Source: Numida meleagris
Lineage: Eukaryota > Chordata > Aves > Galliformes > Numididae
Direction of reading: 5' to 3'
DNA: 64,000 nucleotides
Assembly: GCF_002078875.1 (NCBI RefSeq)
Contig: NC_034438.1
Location: 17,789,747 to 17,853,746 of the forward strand
The first letter of the stretch is position 1. Each line of letters begins with the position of its first letter. The notes beneath the pieces were generated by a model that did no database searches, had not been told where the DNA came from, and saw only the letters and a list, made by a program, of their open reading frames with translations. Both the position numbers and the translations under genes were made by a program. Below are positions 23,101 through 36,391 of this stretch, in pieces.

Positions 23101-26100
23101 GACACGTGCTTCCTGTGTGCTGTTACCTGGGACATCACTCATGGTGGAACCACAATGCAAGAGGCTGTAAATAGTGCATATGAAAGGTAAAGCTCAGTGT
23201 TGGGGGTGGAAGATGATATTTCAGGCAAACATTAAGCATGAATAACTTGTAGCTCATCAGAAAGAGGTTTGCTCCTACCGTGCTTGATGTTGTGGTTGCT
23301 ATCTTAATGTGGAAATTAACTGCCAGATCTTGCAGGACTGCTGCTTTGTGATAGGAGGGAAAATAATTTAGATTACTTTTCTCATCTGCAGTTATTTACC
23401 CAAACAGTGACAGAGCCTCCCCCAGTCTCTTTTAACAGAGATCACTAAAGCTCTCCATTATTTCTTTTTCCTTCACATTGCAGGCCTGGCAGAGCTGTGT
23501 CTTCTGGAGACTTGTGAGAGATGACGCAGTCCTGGCATTCATCACAAGTTTTGCATAAGGATTACGTTTGTTGTGTTTAAAGACAATCACCAGGTTTCAA
23601 AAGAAAGTCAAGTGTTTTCCATACCTTAAATTAAAGTTCCATCTACGTCAAACTCTTGATTTCCAGGAAAGATGAAGACCGCGCTCTGCAGGATTATATC
23701 AACATTGGATTTTTTTAACTTAAACACTATCTGGCTAAATGCAAAAGCCCTAGAAGAAACTGCTGACCTTTTGCATGATTACAGCCTCTGCCCTGCTGAA
23801 GAGCCATAAATGAATCATCCTGCAGTGAAATGTAAACAGGATGCTACACTTCCATCGCAGCTTTGTTTACCAACATGTGCTCATCTGAACTGCAGTGATG
23901 TTAAATTAAGTGACAGCAGCAGTTTGTAGCAATGCAGGAATCCAGGGTCACAGCTGTGGCCAACCCTTTACTCCAAGAGCAAACTAAACCCAGAGGAGTT
24001 TTTATCTTCATCTGCCAGGTCTGAATAGTCTTATTTTGAGAGTAGTTAGGATGAAAGTTAGCAGTGATGTCTGAAGTGCACAGTGTGTGAACTGGGACTA
24101 TTCCTTCAGTTCAGGTTTCACCTGGAGACATGGAACCCAACCAAATCTCACAGCAAAGTGAGAGTGATTGTCTCTTCTCCTGCCAGGTTTCTTTCCCACA
24201 TGAAAGAACAGAAGGAAGATGCCAAAATAACTCCTAAAGGTTCAAAGAACATGAAACCAGGGAGCCAGCTTTGTCCTCTTGTCTCCTGTGATTGTGATAG
24301 CAAATGGAAGCAAGCGGAAAACTTGATGATGGCTTGAATCAAAGTGAGCTGCAGCTGAGCCAGAATGGATCAGGATGGTCTTAGGCAAATTGGTGGAATT
24401 AGGTAGAATACACAAACTTTGCCTCTGTATGTATAGAATTTAGGAAGGTGAGGTAATGTCCTATGGAAATACCACTATGGTTCCATTCTTCTTGCACCTG
24501 TGCTTCTGCTCCCAGCTGCTGGGAGATGCAGGGTTCTTAGGTGGATCTCATCTGATTATGAAATTATTCTTACAGGTAGATCTAATGAGTCTTGGAGCCT
24601 TGATAACTTTTTTTTTTTTCCTGTGCTGAGCTGACTTTATAATGATTTTGGATTCTATTGTGCTTGTACTTGATATTAGGACTTTAGAAAAAGGCACTGG
24701 CTTTATGGTCCAGTCATCCTGCCACTATTTCAGGGTCTGAGGTTGTTAAAATAGTTTGTTTGGTATGAAAGCTAGCTCCAATATGTAGCAAAACTTTAGT
24801 ACAGTGTGATGGCAAATAGGGAGAATAATGAGCAGTGAAGATCATGGATGAAGTTGCTTTAGAGAATGAAGACTAAAAAGGTGCAATGATACGCTGTTGT
24901 GTGTAAAAACGGATTTCTCAGTTTCAGCTGTAGTAACTCCTGGGATTCTGTGCCTTTCATTCCCAGTTTGCTCTTTCCTCTGGAGCAAAGGAAGGGTTAG
25001 GATATCTGAGGCAGCATTAGCAAAGCTGCTCCCAGTTGTCTAAAAGGGGTTTCTGAGCAGGGCTCTATTCCCATAGTGTTCCAACCATTCTCCTTTGCTT
25101 CCCAGTGAGCATGCTACCCGAAGTTAAAATCCTGAGGAGAGTGCTTTAGTATGGTGAAGTTTGTTTCCTGACTTCCCTCTTTGAAAAAAAAATCCAAAAA
25201 ACGGCTACAGAGATATTTACTCTAATTTACAACTGAAGCATAGAGTTAAACAGGATGGAAACAACTGAACGCAGGAATCTGAAGTGATCCTGGTTTGGAG
25301 TACAGCATTAGGTCTGCTCGTGTGAGCCAGCTACACGTGCTGATGAGTCCTTCTCCCTCCTGCCTGATGATGTGTATGTTTGCTCAGGAGACAGAAAACG
25401 TGGAAGCAGAAGCAGAAGCAGAGACATGGATGTTTTCTCTACCAGATGTATACAAATGAGCAAAGCTCCACAGAAAGCTTCCAAGTTCTCTTTTCTCCTT
25501 GGTTACAATTATTTGTGGGGGGAAGCTCTGTTTTTGTGGTCTTGGATTATTTTTTTCCTTTAATTTTTTTATGTAGGAACATTTTTTTTTTTAGGAACAG
25601 CATTGTGATCTTTATAAAATATGATCTATACTGAGGCTTTTTTACTGTCTACAGAAATTCTCAAACACTCAAACTAGGGCTTTTGTACACATCACAGTTT
25701 TCAAAGTTTGCATGTTCATCTGAACATCTATGTGCTGCAGACTCCTAAGAGAGAGAATAATGTTCCAAAAGTGCTCATTAAGTGACTTATAATTATGCCA
25801 ATAAAATAATAATTTTAATGCTTAGGATTTGAATAGTTTAATGCCATGTCATGGGATCTGTCTCAAATAATGATCAGTGAGTCCTAATTTCTATGGCAGT
25901 AAGATCTAGGGAAAGAGAATTTCTCTCTATGCAACTACAAAGATCAATTCAATTGCAGTTGCAAAATGATCCTGTTTCTTCTGCAGTGGTTTGAGTATTC
26001 TTACGTAAAGATTCTGAAGACAGGTCCTGTGGTGCACATCTAATTCTAGTTAGTGCCATTGAAATTCCTGTTGTTTTACACTAGGCTTTGTATTACCATA

Positions 26101-26289
26101 AAATAGAAAATGGCATCCTTGACCAGCCGGGACAATAGGAAGAAGAAAACTCCTTATCTTTCATATATTCATTAGCCATCTTCACATCTTAATCCAGAGT
26201 TAAGATGCAAATTTCAGTTTCACAGGACTGGCAGAGCCCATTTATTAGGTTACCGAAGTTCAGGAAGGGTTCTACTTCCAGGTGGATGC
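20151..26289. other. Intergenic, no gene recognised
   Basis: About 6 kb without an assignable gene or major repeat. It includes A-rich low complexity near 21295-21345 and a motif-rich candidate regulatory stretch at 23740-23960. The 175-residue minus frame at 20045-20572 begins in this region and ends in CR1; it is not a gene. Confidence 0.55.
25399..25424. repeat. Short (GAAGCA)n-type repeat
   Basis: GAAGCAGAAGCAGAAGCAGA hexamer repeat, about four units. Confidence 0.75.
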
Positions 26290-28313
26290 CTGTCGGCTCT
26301 GCGGTACTCCATCTGCCCCAGCAAGGTGGGTGCAATAGGTGCATTACCAGACCTGTTGCTCACCAATGCAAGTGAACTGATTGGTGACATCACAATTGGA
26401 GGCTGCCTGGGATGTGATCATACAATGGTGAAGTTCACACTCCTAAGGAATATGGGACAGACTAAGAGTAAAATCAGGATGCTAAATTTTAGGAAAGCCA
26501 AATTCCAGTTCTTCAGGGAGTTAGTTAACAAAACCATCTGGGAAACTGCCCTCAAGGACGAGGGAGCAGAGCAGATCTGGCAGATCTTTAAGGAAGCTCT
26601 CCTTAGGGCACAACATCTCTCTACCCCCATATGTCGGAATTCAGGAAAGGAAGGCAAGAGACAAGCATGGCTGAACTGGGACATACTGGTAAAACTGGAG
26701 AGCAAGAAGAAAATGCAGAGGTAGCGGAAGCAGGCACAGGTACCCTGGGGGAGTGTAGGTATTCTGGTAGGGTGGGTAAGAATGGGGTCAGGAAGGCCAA
26801 GGCCCAACTGGAACTGAACTTGGCAAAATGTACAAAAAACAAGAAAGGTTTCTACATGTACATCAACCAGAAAAGGGAAGTCTAAGGATGCCTAATGCCC
26901 TAGTGAGCAATACAGGCAGGCTAGTGAAAATGGACGAGGAGAACTCTGAGGTACTCAACAACATTTTTGCCTCAGTCTTCACTGGCAACTGCTCTTCACA
27001 TACTCTTCAAGTGGATTGGTTGAAAGGCAGGAACTCAGGGAGCAATGGCCCTCCCAGTGTAACTGAAGATGAGGTTTGTGACCAATCACCTGAGAAACCT
27101 GAACAGCCATAAGTCTGTGGGCTCTGAAGAGATGCATCCCGTAGTCCTGAGGGAATTGACAGATGTAGTCACCAAATCACTCTCAGTGGTATTTGAAAAG
27201 TCACAGCAGTCAGGTGAGGTCCCTGGTGACTGAAAAAAAGGCAGTGTTGCACTCATCTTTTAGAAAGGTAGAAAGGACAACCCAGGGAACTACTGATACG
27301 TCAGATTTTTCTATGCCAGAAAAATCACGGAACGGATTCTCCTGGAATGTATACACTTGCATATCTATGTATGTATGCATATGAAAGAGAAGGAGCTGAT
27401 ACAGGACCAACCTAGTGGCATTCTATGATGGTGTAATCACATCAGTGGATGAAGAGCTACTGATATTATCCATCTGGATTTCAATAAGGCCTTTGTTATG
27501 ACCCCCCATAACATCCTCCTCTCCAAATTGGAAAGATACGGATTTGAAGAGTGGATTGTTCAATGGATGAGGAACTGGTTGCAAGACTGTACCCAGAGAG
27601 AGGTGGTCGATGGCTCAATGTCCAGATGGAGAACAGTGATGAGTGGTGTCCTTCTAGGGTGAGTACTGGGATCTGTGCACTTTGACATCTTCATCAATGA
27701 CACTGACAGTAGGATTGAGTGCACCCTCAGCAGGTTTGCGGATGACATTGAGCTGTGTGCTGTGATTGACACGCCTGAGGGATGAGATTCCATTCAGAGA
27801 GACCTAGATGGGCTCAAGCAGTGGGGCTAGGAGAACATCATGAGTTTCAGCAAAGTCAAGTGTGAGGTCTTGCACCTGAGTTGTGGCAAGCCCCACTATA
27901 AATACAAACTGGAGGAGGAAAGGATAGAGAACAAACCTGCCAAAAAGGACTTGGGGCTACTGGTCAATGGAAAGCTGGACATGAGCCAGCGATGTGCTCT
28001 TGCAGCCCAGAAAGCCAACCATATCCTGGGCTGTATCAGAAGAAGTGTGGCCAGCAGAGCAAGGGAGGTGATCCTGCCCCTCTACTCTGTGCTGATGGGG
28101 CCACACCTGGAGTACTGCGTCCTGATGTGGAGTCCTCAGTACGTGAGTTGGATTGCATCCAGAGAAGGGCCATAAAAATGATCCAAGGAATGGCGCACCT
28201 CCCGTACAAGGACAGGCTGAGAGAGCTGGGGCTGTTTAGCCTGGAGAAGAGAAGGCTCTGGGGAGAACTGAGAATGACCTTTCAGCATCTAAAGGGGAAC
28301 TACTGGAAAGAGG
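26290..28313 (+). mobile_element. Long CR1 LINE copy, main part (ORF2)
   Basis: The + strand carries a degraded CR1 ORF2 in several frames. The end of the endonuclease region (ALPDLLLTNASELIGD, 26.33 kb) is followed by a linker (KAKAQLELNLAKCTKNKKGF, about 26.8 kb), then the reverse transcriptase with VLNNIFASVFTGN and the palm box FADD at 27735-27746, and the thumb (KLDMSQRCALAAQKANHILG, about 28.0 kb). Frameshifts and in-frame stops, for example TGA near 27232 and TGAGAT near 27782, make it dead. It is interrupted at 28313 by a solo LTR and resumes at 28893. The 5' end, including ORF1 and most of the endonuclease, is missing. Confidence 0.93.
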
Positions 28314-28892
28314 TGTCATGGTTTTATGATTTTTGGTTATTGGTACTCCACATCATAGCATCATGTAGTGCACTGGGAGTTAAAAAGTTAATGTTCCGGT
28401 TCTGTGGATCATGGGTAGTTCTGGGTACCTGGTTCTCAGGAGAGAAGAAGAACTACATTTCCCAGAGGAGACAGAACTGCTCGCTGTTCTGTTACCGTTT
28501 TCCATTCAGAGGGAAAGATAAAACTGTTCACATATTACGAGATGCCACGTTTGCTCTCAGATCCCCTTCTGCTCATCCCAGCAGCGTCTCTCTCCCTAGC
28601 TGTCTCTCCACCAGCATTAGAGTAATGTCTTTTGGTTTTTGGACACTATCTCTTATTTTATTTGATTTATTAACTTCAATTTTAATTATATTCTATTATA
28701 GTGTGTTATTTTGCATTCTGATATCTTATTTAGTAAATTAGTTTGTTTTTCCTCAGATCGTTGCCCCTGTTTTGTTTTCAGGCCAATCTCCCTACCTTTT
28801 CTCCCTTTTCCCTTTCCCAGGGCGTGGGTCCATGGGTCCTTCTGCCCCATTAGTCATGGAACCGGGCCGAACCTGCCCGTAAACTGTTGAGA
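28314..28892 (+). mobile_element. Solo LTR (family X, copy 2) inserted in the CR1
   Basis: Runs from TGTCATGGTTTTATGATTTTTGG to CGTAAACTGTTGAGA, with the same order of blocks as the LTR at 9715-10209 (TATTATAGTGTGTTATTTTGC, TTAGTAAATTAGTTTGTTT, CCCAGGGCGTGGGTCC). AGAGG flanks it on both sides (28309-28313 and 28893-28897). AAGAGG is possible if the last LTR base is lost, matching the 6-bp duplication of copy 1. It is about 84 bp longer than copy 1, with extra sequence around 28370-28425. Because it splits a CR1, it is younger than that CR1. Confidence 0.9.
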
Positions 28893-29202
28893 AGAGGGCA
28901 ACAGAGTCTTTAGCAGGGTTTGTTGTTGTATGGCAAGGGGAAATGGTTTCAAACTAAAAGAGGGGAGATTCAGATTGGATATAAGGATGTAGCTTTTCCA
29001 GTAAGGGTGTTGAGACACTGGATCAAGTTGCCCAGAGAAGTGATGGGTGCCCTATCATTGAAAATATTCAAGGTGAGGCTGGTTGCAACACTGAGCAATC
29101 TGATCTAGCTGTAGGTGTCCTTATTCATTGCAGGAAAGTTGGATGAGATGACATTTGAAAGACCCTTACAGCTCAGACAATTCTATGATTCTGTGAGTTC
29201 TT
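28893..29202 (+). mobile_element. CR1 LINE copy, 3' part after the LTR
   Basis: Continues the CR1 from 28313: GGCAAGGGGAAATGGTTTC, a VRVLRHWIKLPREVMGALSL frame at about 28990-29060 (the C-terminal end of CR1 ORF2), the TTGGATGAGATGACATTTG block, and the ATTCTATGATTCTGTG tail. This gives the element a complete 3' end. Confidence 0.92.
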
Positions 29203-32200
29203 GAATTGGCTCAGATGTTCCTGACTGCCTCAATGGGGCTGATTCAGCTCATAAAATAGGGGAAAAGATGTATTCATTTTGTTTTTTTAAATTTCTGAAA
29301 ACAGAACTGAAGAGTGCCTGTGAGCTGTTTCCTTTCCGTATCTTGTAAAATGTCATCCTGATTGTCAAGCAGAACCAATCTACTTGCATGCAATTTTTTC
29401 TTTTTTTATGACTCTCTGCAGCTGAGACTCTTCCATGCACATTTGCGTTAGTATGACCCGTAAATGCAACATCTCATAAATTACGAACATGATCTGAAAG
29501 TGATTGAGCCAGAAGGAAGCACACTGAGTGCATACAAATTGCGTGTTGTTTGCAAATCGTGTGACTGATGGAAGTGAAATGGTCTTAATGCATATGTTAT
29601 CCTGACAAAGCTCATTGCTTGTCTGTTTTATGACTTTTTGAGATAATAGATTCAAACCCAGACTTTTAAATATTATGCAATGAAGTAGTTCGGAAATATT
29701 AAACAAAACAAAGACAATTTAACTATTTTGGTATACTCTGTTTTTCTTCTAAATCAGTCAGAGCTCCTTGTAATTCATGCAAACAGGCTGATTGAGAAAA
29801 GCATGTGATAGGGAGTTCAGCACAAGGCAATTTTTTAAAATGTAACTGTTGTTTGTTAAGAAGAAGATGATGCAGATGAGATGCCTTCAGCCGGGGGAAT
29901 GGATTGGACAGCCTCCATGCTTGCTAAGTTTTGTCCAGCCTTTCATTTTCTTTCACTTCCTCCTTAGTTGCCTAGATCATTCTGTTGTTCTGGTGTGCCA
30001 GTGAATGGTTCAGCCTCTTTGGCCACCAAACAATCCTCCCAGCACCCAAGACTCACCCCAGAGCTGTGCTTGGTGGGAAGGGAACAAGATAGTAGAGGCT
30101 GTGCAGGGGCTGGTGCTGGCAACAGGCTCTTTTCTGGATATGAGACCTGAACCTTGATTTCCTGGAGACTGATTCTCCATAAAGGAGAATACTGTGCTGT
30201 GAGTCCTCAGGTTTAGAAGTGAAAATGAACCACTGACAACTGTGTTTCTGAAAAAGTGCCCACCATGACATCAGGGGTCTTATACCATGGTGAGCTGCCC
30301 ATCCTCTGGAGTGCCATGGGGCAGGTCTTGAGTTGGAATCCCCATGCATGCTTCTGGAAAGCACCACCATCACTTCAAGACCATCCTCCTCTTTCTCAGA
30401 TTCCCAAAAACTAAACAAAACTTTTCCCATGGCTATCATTTATTTAGACATTTTGAAATAAATGTACAGAACAGAAAGAATTCCAGCTAGCAAATCAGAT
30501 CTCAATTTATTTAGATATAAAATCCATCCTCCTCTCCTCTCCTCCACCCTCTGAATGTCTTTAGGGACAGAAGGAATGAAAGGAATGGGAAGAGGCAGTA
30601 AAGGGGTAAAACACAGGAAAGTGCCCTCTAGGAAGGGAAATCAGCTTCTTGTAGGAAATTTGCCATTGTAGGAAAAAGTACCATTATTTACTAAGGCTGC
30701 TTTTTTTGCTTTCTGTTAGAAAACCTAATAGCTTCTTTGCAGGCATCAGCTGCATGCTCTTGAAATTATGGGTGCTGGGAACCTGCCTCAAGCACGCTCA
30801 TGTATTTATTTATTTTTGAAGGGCATTGTTTTGCCTGTAGGTTGTAGACAGGGGACATTGGTGGGAAGTGATGCAAGTGGCTGGGGACAGCAAAACCAGA
30901 GAATGCAGATTACTCTGAGCTGGGAAATAAAAATACCTTTGGGATGTGAAGTGGAGGTTATAAAATGGTGCTAAAGGGAAAGATGAAGCTGGGACAAGGT
31001 CATGTTGAGTGTGATGAGAAAAAAGGGCTCACCTGGTTGGGCAGAAGGGTCTGGGTTACCAACTCTCCACTGGGAGCGTGGGAGGGGGCAGCGTAGACTA
31101 CATCCATCCATGTATATTTGTACTCAGGTGTTGTAGTGAGGTGTGCCTCAGGAAAGCTTATTAATGTTGAATGCAGTTTCCATAGAGGGCAATACACAGG
31201 ACATGAGGACATATCCTCAGCCAGGAGAATCAGAAACGGTGATTGAGCAAAAACATTTGTAGGGAAAGGGCTGGTTTAACAGCACCATTTAGTCAGGCAG
31301 CTCTGGACAAAAGTTCATAATTGTCCAAAATTGTCAACTCCTGACTCCTTCCATTTATATATCTGCCCTTTCTATAGAAGTCAGAAACAGAATGAAAATG
31401 CGAAGTCTAGGTGGAAAATGCTGCATGGGAGCCTCTTGTCTTGGATAGAGGGATGTTAAAGGATATGGCCCAGCTGCTTCTCTAACAAATAACTTCTGGA
31501 AAGGGCAAAGAGATCTGTGAAACCACTTGCAGCCTAAGCCTGAGCTAGATGGGCAGAACTCTCTAATCTGGGATATCTGAGGACTTTTGATTTTGCTGTT
31601 ACTGATTCTCTGTAATATTTGGTAGCTAAACCAGTTTCGACTGAGTAGAGGCCAGTAATTTTGTGCAGCCTAGTTCAACTCGTAATGGGTAATTTCATGA
31701 AATAACTTCCCTGGATGCCAAAATACTGCCCTATGTTAACAAGGTCTAAAGCAATAGTGAGGTTGGTGGTTTACTTTGTAAACCTATATTTATATTTGCT
31801 CGCTCAAGAAGACCTTGTTTTGACATATTGAATTAGTGGTAAGAACCCAGAATAAAGGCTCCCAGGTCTGAAAGATGCATCTGATATTTAAATGCAACAA
31901 GTAAATATTTGCTTCTCGAAACTTGCTAAGGTTTATTCTGTCTCAGATAACACTTTGGTTTATACACTTTCATCTGCTGGGCTACAGCCCTAATCCCAGA
32001 AGTCCTGAGGAGACTTACAGTTTCTAACACCCTATGTATAATGACTGATTGCTACTTAACTACAATGCACTTTACTTGTGTGGTTTCACAAATGTCTCAT
32101 GCCAGCGCCACATAACTACTTGTATATAACTTACATAAATGCCACTGCACCTTGCTGATACTTAGTCATTCTTGTAATTGTGCATAGCAGGTACTTAACC

Positions 32201-33630
32201 TCATATGTGAAAGGAAGAAAAGTAATAAAACTTCAGGAACAATTCTCAGGAAGGATATGGTAAATTTGTCTCTTGCATCATTCTAATGCCCCTACGAAGT
32301 CATTTTATTTAAGAAAGGGATTTTGTTTGCATTGTGGTTTTGTGACTAAACAGAGCACATTTAGGCTTAAGCTGCTGAGATGCAATAAATCCCAAACATA
32401 AACAATCACATTTATGGAGTTGCTTTTCAAACTACGACCACATCTTTGAGGAAATCTGTTGAAATTCGTATTTACCCGATCCATTTGGCAGTGCTGGCAT
32501 ATCTTGTGGTGGTTTTCATTGGAGACTGTTGTGGAATGTTTGCTCCATTTTTTTTTCTCCTTCTTTCCATACATTCCTTCCCAACTCCTGCTACCCCACC
32601 CCAGCCTCACAACAAAGAGATGAACCTAGTCTCCACCACAAGTGCTCTGGAACAGAAAGAAAGGACATATTTTTCTTTGTGAGGAGAGAAGGTTTTGGCT
32701 CTGATTTTTTGCAAGCACATACAAATGCAGTTGGTTTCCTGGGCTTTTTTGTATCTATGAAGTTAAAAGAATTGCTTATGTGAGTTAAATTAAACACATA
32801 CTTTGGTTTGGTTTACAAAATTGAGGCTATGCTGTGAGATTTTTGGATGTTTGCTTGGTTTCAACAATTAATTTAAAATGACAGAAAACTGCTTTTAATG
32901 TGTCATTAGGCAAAAAGTCATTAGAATTGGTAATCTATAACAGGCTTTCAGGTCACGGATAATTTCCAGACTGAAATTAATTCTGCAGCATTTTAATCAC
33001 TGTGTCCCCAGTGTGCGTTCTGGAAATTCTAATAATTATATCGGGGCTCCTGCTGTGTTGGAAAAAGACTTCCAGGGTGATCACAGGTGATGCCACATGG
33101 ACAGAGCTCTACTGATATGCTCTGTGGGTCACTGAGGTAGCAGATGGCAAATGTATTTAATTTCTGATAACAGAATAATGGGCATGGAAACAAATACTCC
33201 TACTCAGTAACCTTACATTTAACAGATACTCTGCCACTCTGCCATTTTCAAGATTTTTTTTCCCAGAGGACCAGGGAGAGACGTGGTAAGACAACACACT
33301 CTTGTTCTATTGGATAACTACAGAGGAATTAAAAATGTGGAGTGCCTCTAAACTTTTTGTAATAAGAACTGAATGTGCTGGGCTGTAAATCAGAGAGGAT
33401 ACCATCTGAGTGTATGTGCAGATGAGAGCTACAGCAGTTTCGTGTGGATTGCTGCATTGCTTCCTTACCTTCCTGTAACACAATGGCATGAGTAGATGCA
33501 CATGTATGCTGTAGTCAGTGAGAAATATCACTTACATGATCTCACTCACAGGAAAAAACCTGTGCAGATGTCTTGCTATCTTTACCATATCGATCACTCC
33601 TGTTTCAGAGGGAAGCACTCTTTCTGTGTT

Positions 33631-33659
33631 TTTTGTTGTTGTTGTTTTTTTTTTTTTCA
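33631..33659. repeat. (TTG)n / poly(T) low-complexity tract
   Basis: TTTTTTGTTGTTGTTG is followed by a run of about 12 T. Confidence 0.8.
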
Positions 33660-36325
33660 AATCTGAGTAGTAAACTGAGACTCAATGAGAAATAAGGGTT
33701 TCCTGCAATGACCAGTATTCATGCTAATGTAGGAGACTTAGGGGTACAAAATGTTGAGGTATGGGTTCCAGTTCCACTTATGATGAGATAGAGAGTATGT
33801 GCGAGGTGATCCTTTGCATGCATATGTTGTGCCTTAGGAAAAAATTATGATACATAATTAAAAGTGAAGCAATTCTCAGTTAGAAGGAGGAGCATGCGCA
33901 CAGTTTGTACATATCTGCATCTGTATTTTTGGATGAGGTCCCATAACTCACGAGAGTGGGCAACTTTTGTGTTTGCATGAAGTATGTGTTTCAGTAGAGG
34001 GCTTTTTTGCCTTTTTGAGAGCAAACAAACCAATCAACAGTGTTACAAAGGTACACCTATATTTTTGTTTCTGTCTGCTAATGACTGCAAAAATTTTCTT
34101 TCCATGATTCCATAAGCTGCATCTCTCTGAAAAGACAGAAAATCTTGTGAAGGTAGGATAGGAAACTGTCCTAAAGAATTGATGCTGTGCAGGCAGAGAT
34201 GCCTTCTTGGTGCTTGCATTCCCTGGAGTATGCTTAAATCAGCTGAATCCTCCAGGCTTCAAACAGCTTATGGATGCTGTGAGGACAGTACAATTGACAT
34301 TTGTTGCGCTCTGTGAAGAAACGTAAACAATCCATTAGGAAGACAGAAAGGTCTAAGACATTTCAGTACAGGCCTTGAGAGAGATTCTGACTCCAGGTGC
34401 ATAGTCTGGACCAAATAACCTGAAAGAGGACAGGCATGTCCAGAAATTTGTCATCTCTCCCCTAGCTGTATTGTCTGATTTAATGAGGCATTATCTCGCC
34501 TTGAAGGCCTTTGTTGGCTAAAGGACTCGTCCTGTGATTGATGCTATGATGTTCTTCGTGGATAGTCAGCCCTCACCGCCTTTTCTGAGCACCCTAGTAG
34601 ATGGTGTGTTGCTGTCCCCATGGGGTGTCCATTCTGCCGATCCCAAAAGGTCATCTGCAAGGCGACATGGAAAACACCATATTATTTCTGAAAGAAATCA
34701 TGAGCATTTTGTGACCTATCATGGCTACCCAAGACAACTCTCTGTGTGAGGTCTGGTGGTATTACATTTCTTACACCAGATCCATGGCAACAAAACAGTG
34801 TAGGAGATTCTTACCTCGCTTTGGAGCGCAGCTAGTTGGCCTTCTCTGGTGCTGAGCCTGCATGTGCCTTGCAGACTCCCTTGGGTGGCCTTCTTATAGA
34901 GTTGCTCTGCACTTCCCATTTACTTCTGGCTGATAAATCCTACAGAGGAATACAGTGGGATTTGCCCGAGGTTTTTTCAAATAAGTGTGTAGGAAGTTTA
35001 ATTTGGCCAATTGTATTGTCTCTATTTGGGTCAGATAAAGTGTTGTTGATTCCTATTTCAAGCTAAAGACATGGTCCACAAGCATGTTCTGTCTAAATTC
35101 CCCCTGTGATGGCACAGTGCTTGGTGTTGAAGGTACACTGCTACATGCTTGCATTGCTCTAGTCTCAGGGAACATTAATGTTGAGTAGAGTTTTGCTGAA
35201 GTAAATAATGTATAAATAAAGGAAAACGAGGAAAACCCAACCTTCTAGATCTGTATGGTGCACCTTAAGAATGCAAGACTTGTAGGATATTAAGGCTTGT
35301 TGATGTTTTCTACTGCTACTGGAATTATATCATATCAACCTACTTATGAGATTATGAACTTTCTCTCCGTAGTCACTGTTAACTGATGACCTTTCTCTAT
35401 AGTACTCTTTTCTCTTCACAGTATCTGCTACCCTAACATATTCAAAGAAAACAATATATAAGATATTCATGGAGAACAGCATGTCATCTCTACATGTGCT
35501 TCCTGCATGAAACAAATGAGTTCCTTTAGTGTGGGTTAGGCTCTCCATTCTCTTCTTTATCCTAGAAGCCAGTTCCAGATTTATACATACTGAAAAGATT
35601 TATGTTACTAGTGGGAAATAAAAATGCCACCATGTGAAGTCCTGAAAAAGCCTTTCTTTGAAACTTACAATTCCTTCTTCTGTGCATAAGGACAACGAGT
35701 TCAGTCTCTGCTACAAATAATTCTAATACATCTTAAACCTACATTTGACTTATCACAGCAACATTGTGGAGGTAGCTCACAGATGAAAATGGATAGTGCC
35801 TTGTCTCCAGCTGTGGTCAAATGTGTGGTTTGGTATACCTGGGAAACAAGGAAGAGTAATGAGAAATGTCTTTCTGACCACTGGGTGACTCTTTCTAGTT
35901 AAGTGTGCATCCAGAAATTGGTACAGGATGCGATACTTTGGCTTAATAATTTCTCTTTTCATCACAGTATTCAATTTGTGGATAAATCTTGGATTTGTAC
36001 AGGGACATAGTGATGTTCATGGTTTTATTTTTTGTTTCTCTTAATGTTCAGTTTGCTTTTTTTGACTGCTACCAAACATTACGCTGATTTACTTATGGAA
36101 GTATTTATCATAACCTCAGAATTTTGTTCGAGTGGTAATGGTCAGCTTGGAAACCATCAACTGACATTTAAAATCAGGATAATTTTCTTCCATGTGGGGA
36201 TGACTTTATGTTTGTTTGCCCTGAATTTAACCTGTGTGATAGTATCCAGATATTCAGTCTCATGAGGTCCTCTTGAAATTGTTGAGGATTGGCCTTTTCA
36301 ACTACTCTGAATAAATAAATATTTA

Positions 36326-36391
36326 AGTAAGCTTATATATAAGCATATAGATTATATATAAGCATATATAAGTATATGAGTAAGCTTTATC
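36326..36391. repeat. AT-rich imperfect direct and inverted repeats
   Basis: TTATATATAAGCATATA occurs at about 36332 and again, as TTATATATAAGCATATA, at about 36353, giving direct repeats of about 17 bp at a spacing of about 21 bp. AAGCTT occurs at both edges (AGTAAGCTTA and AGTAAGCTTT). The stretch is self-complementary and could extrude or form a hairpin. Confidence 0.75.

Noticed and set aside
26326..26724. 132-residue + frame that looks like a conserved protein
   Set aside because: It is the endonuclease/linker region of CR1 ORF2, followed by frameshifts and stops.
27992..28741. 249-residue open frame on the + strand, the longest in the window
   Set aside because: It reads through CR1 thumb sequence in a shifted frame and then straight into the inserted LTR, so it is a chance chimera of two repeats, not a gene.
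33890..33902. GCATGCGCA as an NRF1 promoter site (also near 14338)
   Set aside because: Only a half-site, in CpG-poor DNA, with no other promoter features.
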